Shown: positions 61,401 through 64,000 of the stretch, piece after piece
Position numbering within the stretch: position 1 is the first letter of the stretch
Layout: each line of letters opens with the position of its first letter
Assembly: GCF_030463565.1 (NCBI RefSeq)
Contig: NC_134643.1
Location: 45,980,221-46,044,220, forward strand
Source of the DNA: Pelecanus crispus
Lineage: Eukaryota > Chordata > Aves > Pelecaniformes > Pelecanidae
Direction: 5' to 3'
Length of the DNA: 64,000 nucleotides
The notes under the pieces: model-generated
Told to the model about the DNA's origin: nothing
The model's database searches: none
The model's input: the letters and a program-made list of their open reading frames with translations, nothing else
Translations under genes and position numbers: made by a program

Positions 61401-64000
61401 GACATATTTTAACAAACTCACTGGATAGTTAAGTATCCATAATTTCTCAGAGTGGAAAAGAAAATGTTTATTTTCCAAAGCTCCTCCATTATAGGGTTTA
61501 TAGGACTACAGGAGTCAGCCTTAATGTCTTTTACTATATTTTCTGATGAAAGAAAGTTAGGTTCAGATCTTGCATTATACAATGAACACACCACACTGCA
61601 GATCTGAATCTCTGCATACATATAATAGGCAGCCTCTTCCAGAATTTGCATACTAATACAAAGCCTGCCACTGCTCCTCATCCCATTTTGATTACTCCTA
61701 CCTAATGCTCACACCCGGTCTGCTTCACTGTGTTCTCCAGGAAGGGTCTTGTGTTCCAAACAACTCCCACTTTTCTCATTACTTCCAACTGACTGTCATG
61801 CCTTCTCTTGTAAGGTCAACAACTTTTCTGCTCTAGTCTAGGTAGGTACTAATAGAGGGAATTAAAAGCTAGTTGCCACACTCTCATGTCTTACACTCGG
61901 CATAAGAGAAGATAAACAATGTGAGGGAGCATCTGCAGGGAGAGTTCTGTCTAGCCTCAGCTACCTCAAGCTCAAATATGGTCAGAAAAGACTGTGCTGT
62001 TCAATAAAGTAGCTATCAGTCTTTCACAAACTCCAATGTACATGAAGGACATGCAAGAAGGGCATCCTTGATTAACGGCAAGACCCAGCTCAGATATCCT
62101 CCAAGCCCTTGCTGCAGTGTTTGGAGATGTCTAAACAATGTAACATGTCTAAAATATTCCATGCTTTTCTTATTAGTTTTTAAAAAAAAACGGAAGAAAT
62201 TACTTTGTGTAATTTTCCAACAACCCTTCAACTGGTGGGAAAAAAGAGAGTTACAATCTAAAAATTTGCCAAGGGCTTAATATAAGTAATTGAAAAGAGA
62301 AGCCACATGTTGAACAACCTGAAGTACTAGCTATGTATATATGTCAGTTCTCCCACTCTCCCTAAATAAGAAGATTTGTTACTGGGCCTTTTACATTTGA
62401 AGATTTCTTTTAAGAAAAGATTTACAGACATAGTGGTGAATGGCATTAATAATTTTTTTGCGTGTAGAAATTTTGTTCTCTGATAGTGATATGTTAGATA
62501 GATAGGTTATATTATATATATTATATATTAAATATGTGAAAAGAAATAAATGGTTTTGTTTATGTAGTTGGTAGAACTGATGTAACTGCTCATTCATCAG
62601 CACTCCATTATTGTGTAACAACTAGCTCCAGGCTCCTTAAAGTGACTATTATTTAGTTGTAAGAATCTAACAGTAATTATATAGTCTGTCATGTGCAGGT
62701 AGTCTTTACACAACACTCTATAAAGACCTTTTGTGCCACTGAGATGATTTTGTCAAAATCTGCTTTCAGTTCACTGAACTGAGAGCGCATTTGTCTAAGC
62801 CATTTTCCTACTTCCTAGGCTCTGTACCTGCTTCAACAAGCTTTGTGTTTGCTTCTGCTAAGACTATTTTCCAGAGATGAATAGAAATTTGGTAAGATTT
62901 TGCTGCGAAGATTGAAAATTCCCTTTAAGAATTGGAGTACGAGGCTCTGCTATCTGGAAAAAAAAAAAAAACCCCAAACCCCACAACTTTACAACGCTCT
63001 GTGGTCAATTAAAGAAGCATTTAGTTGGTTAAATGAAAGAACTAGTGAGAATATCAGCTTTTCAGGGTACATAGTGCCATTATTTACTGTCATGGAACAC
63101 TATTCCCTTTAAAAAGCCTTGAAAAGTGCCATTTAATTAAGTGGAAGCCTCTCTCTGTTTCTCACATTGAAGAATATATTCCATAAAACACAGAATTCAT
63201 TGCATTTTGCTTATTAAACTAATGTCTGTTCCCCTCTTTCTTCCTTGCAGCCACCCAGCAGTCCACTCAATCAATGCGCTGCTGTTGCCTAGTTATCAGG
63301 AGTTCAATCCTGCTACCATCGAAGGAACGTTAGATTCTCCATTGATTTCAGTGAGGGAGGATTAGTTCCAGGCAGTAGATAGATAAACTGAAACAGAAGT
63401 TCTTACAGGTTTTCTGCTGAAAAGATGTTGCCTTCATTAGGGCATTTAGAGCTGCTTCTGTCTGGCAGGCTAACAGCACTCAGTTTAGTAGGTAAGAAGT
63501 CTGACACAATGCTGTATTAATTCATGGTTTCTGTCTAAGAAACTTCTAACAGAAGTATTTGTAATTTAACTGCTTTAAAGATACTGCTTGTATGTGTGTA
63601 GGAAGGGGGTTTCTTCTTCTCTAGCTTGACTAGAAGAAAACAATTATCATTTATCTACTATTGGGCAGAGCTTAGGAAGGCCCTGACCATGCAGGGTAAT
63701 GACGACAGTTCTTAGCAATCTGACAAAGATTTCTGACACGTGGAGCAAGACCCACTGGGACCTGACCACTGACTTCACGCCAAGATTCCTGTTGACTTCA
63801 GTTAACTTCAGTGCTTGCACTGTTTGTCTCTCACTGCAATCTGATTTTATCAGCACATCCCTATCACACACCTGAGCTCAAAGGACAGGCATTTAAGCTT
63901 GCACTGACCCAATTTGGCATGTCCCCATATCCCAGCACAGTGCTGTACAGGTTAGCACAGACCCTGAAACAGCATGAGCAGAATACTAAAGTACTAATTA

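Larger units (their letters stand above)
46929..64000 (-). other. LIN7A: LIN7A upstream intron, reaching the window edge
   Basis: More than 17 kb of AT-rich DNA upstream of the exon starting at 46928. I looked for the preceding exon (end of the L27 domain, FCTAIRE-like) on the minus strand and did not find it, so the intron probably extends past 64000, as in mammals, where LIN7A has very long 5' introns. Apart from two CR1 fragments and short homopolymers (for example 57760-57772, 58778-58789 and 62959-62972) nothing was recognised. Confidence 0.65.

Noticed and set aside
1-64000. CRISPR array, bacterial operon, tRNA or rRNA genes
   Set aside because: Repeats present are CR1, LTR and simple repeats. 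No spaced direct-repeat array, tRNA cloverleaf or rRNA core was noticed, and the spliced vertebrate genes make a prokaryotic origin untenable.

Overview
This is vertebrate nuclear DNA, almost certainly from a bird. The genes are spliced, the repeats are dominated by CR1 LINEs carrying the 3'-terminal ATTCTATG-type repeat, there is one solo endogenous-retrovirus LTR of a type I associate with birds, and GC-rich CpG blocks alternate with AT-rich stretches. The conserved synteny MYF6 - MYF5 - LIN7A is recognisable directly from exon translations. I cannot name the species or order.

Layout. (1) Positions 1-715: last coding exon and 3'UTR of MYF6 (MRF4) on +, ending with an AATAAA signal. (2) 716-6620: a GC-rich MYF6-MYF5 interval with several CpG-dense blocks, homopolymer runs, and at least three less GC-rich pockets with TCF/LEF, forkhead and E-box words that are candidates for MYF5/MYF6 enhancers. 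(3) 6625-8455: the complete MYF5 gene on + (TATA box, three coding exons, 258 codons plus stop, poly(A) signal). (4) 8456-38337: a gene-poor interval of about 30 kb with CR1 copies of different ages, one solo LTR, a degraded possible coding remnant near 12.0-12.6 kb, and homopolymer tracts. (5) 38338-64000: the 3' part of LIN7A on -, with three coding exons at 38338-38550, 44272-44481 and 46857-46928, whose frames and splice sites fit together exactly. The rest is intron with two CR1 fragments; the upstream L27-domain exons were not found and probably lie beyond 64000.

MYF6 and MYF5 are tandem paralogous myogenic bHLH factors transcribed in the same direction. LIN7A is a PDZ scaffold protein transcribed convergently toward MYF5. 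I found no operon, CRISPR array, tRNA, rRNA or novel enzymatic system. The more interesting signals are the possible regulatory pockets between MYF6 and MYF5, a LIN7A stop codon that is also the exon half of a consensus splice donor, a GC-rich minisatellite-like block just downstream of that donor, and the layered CR1/LTR history.
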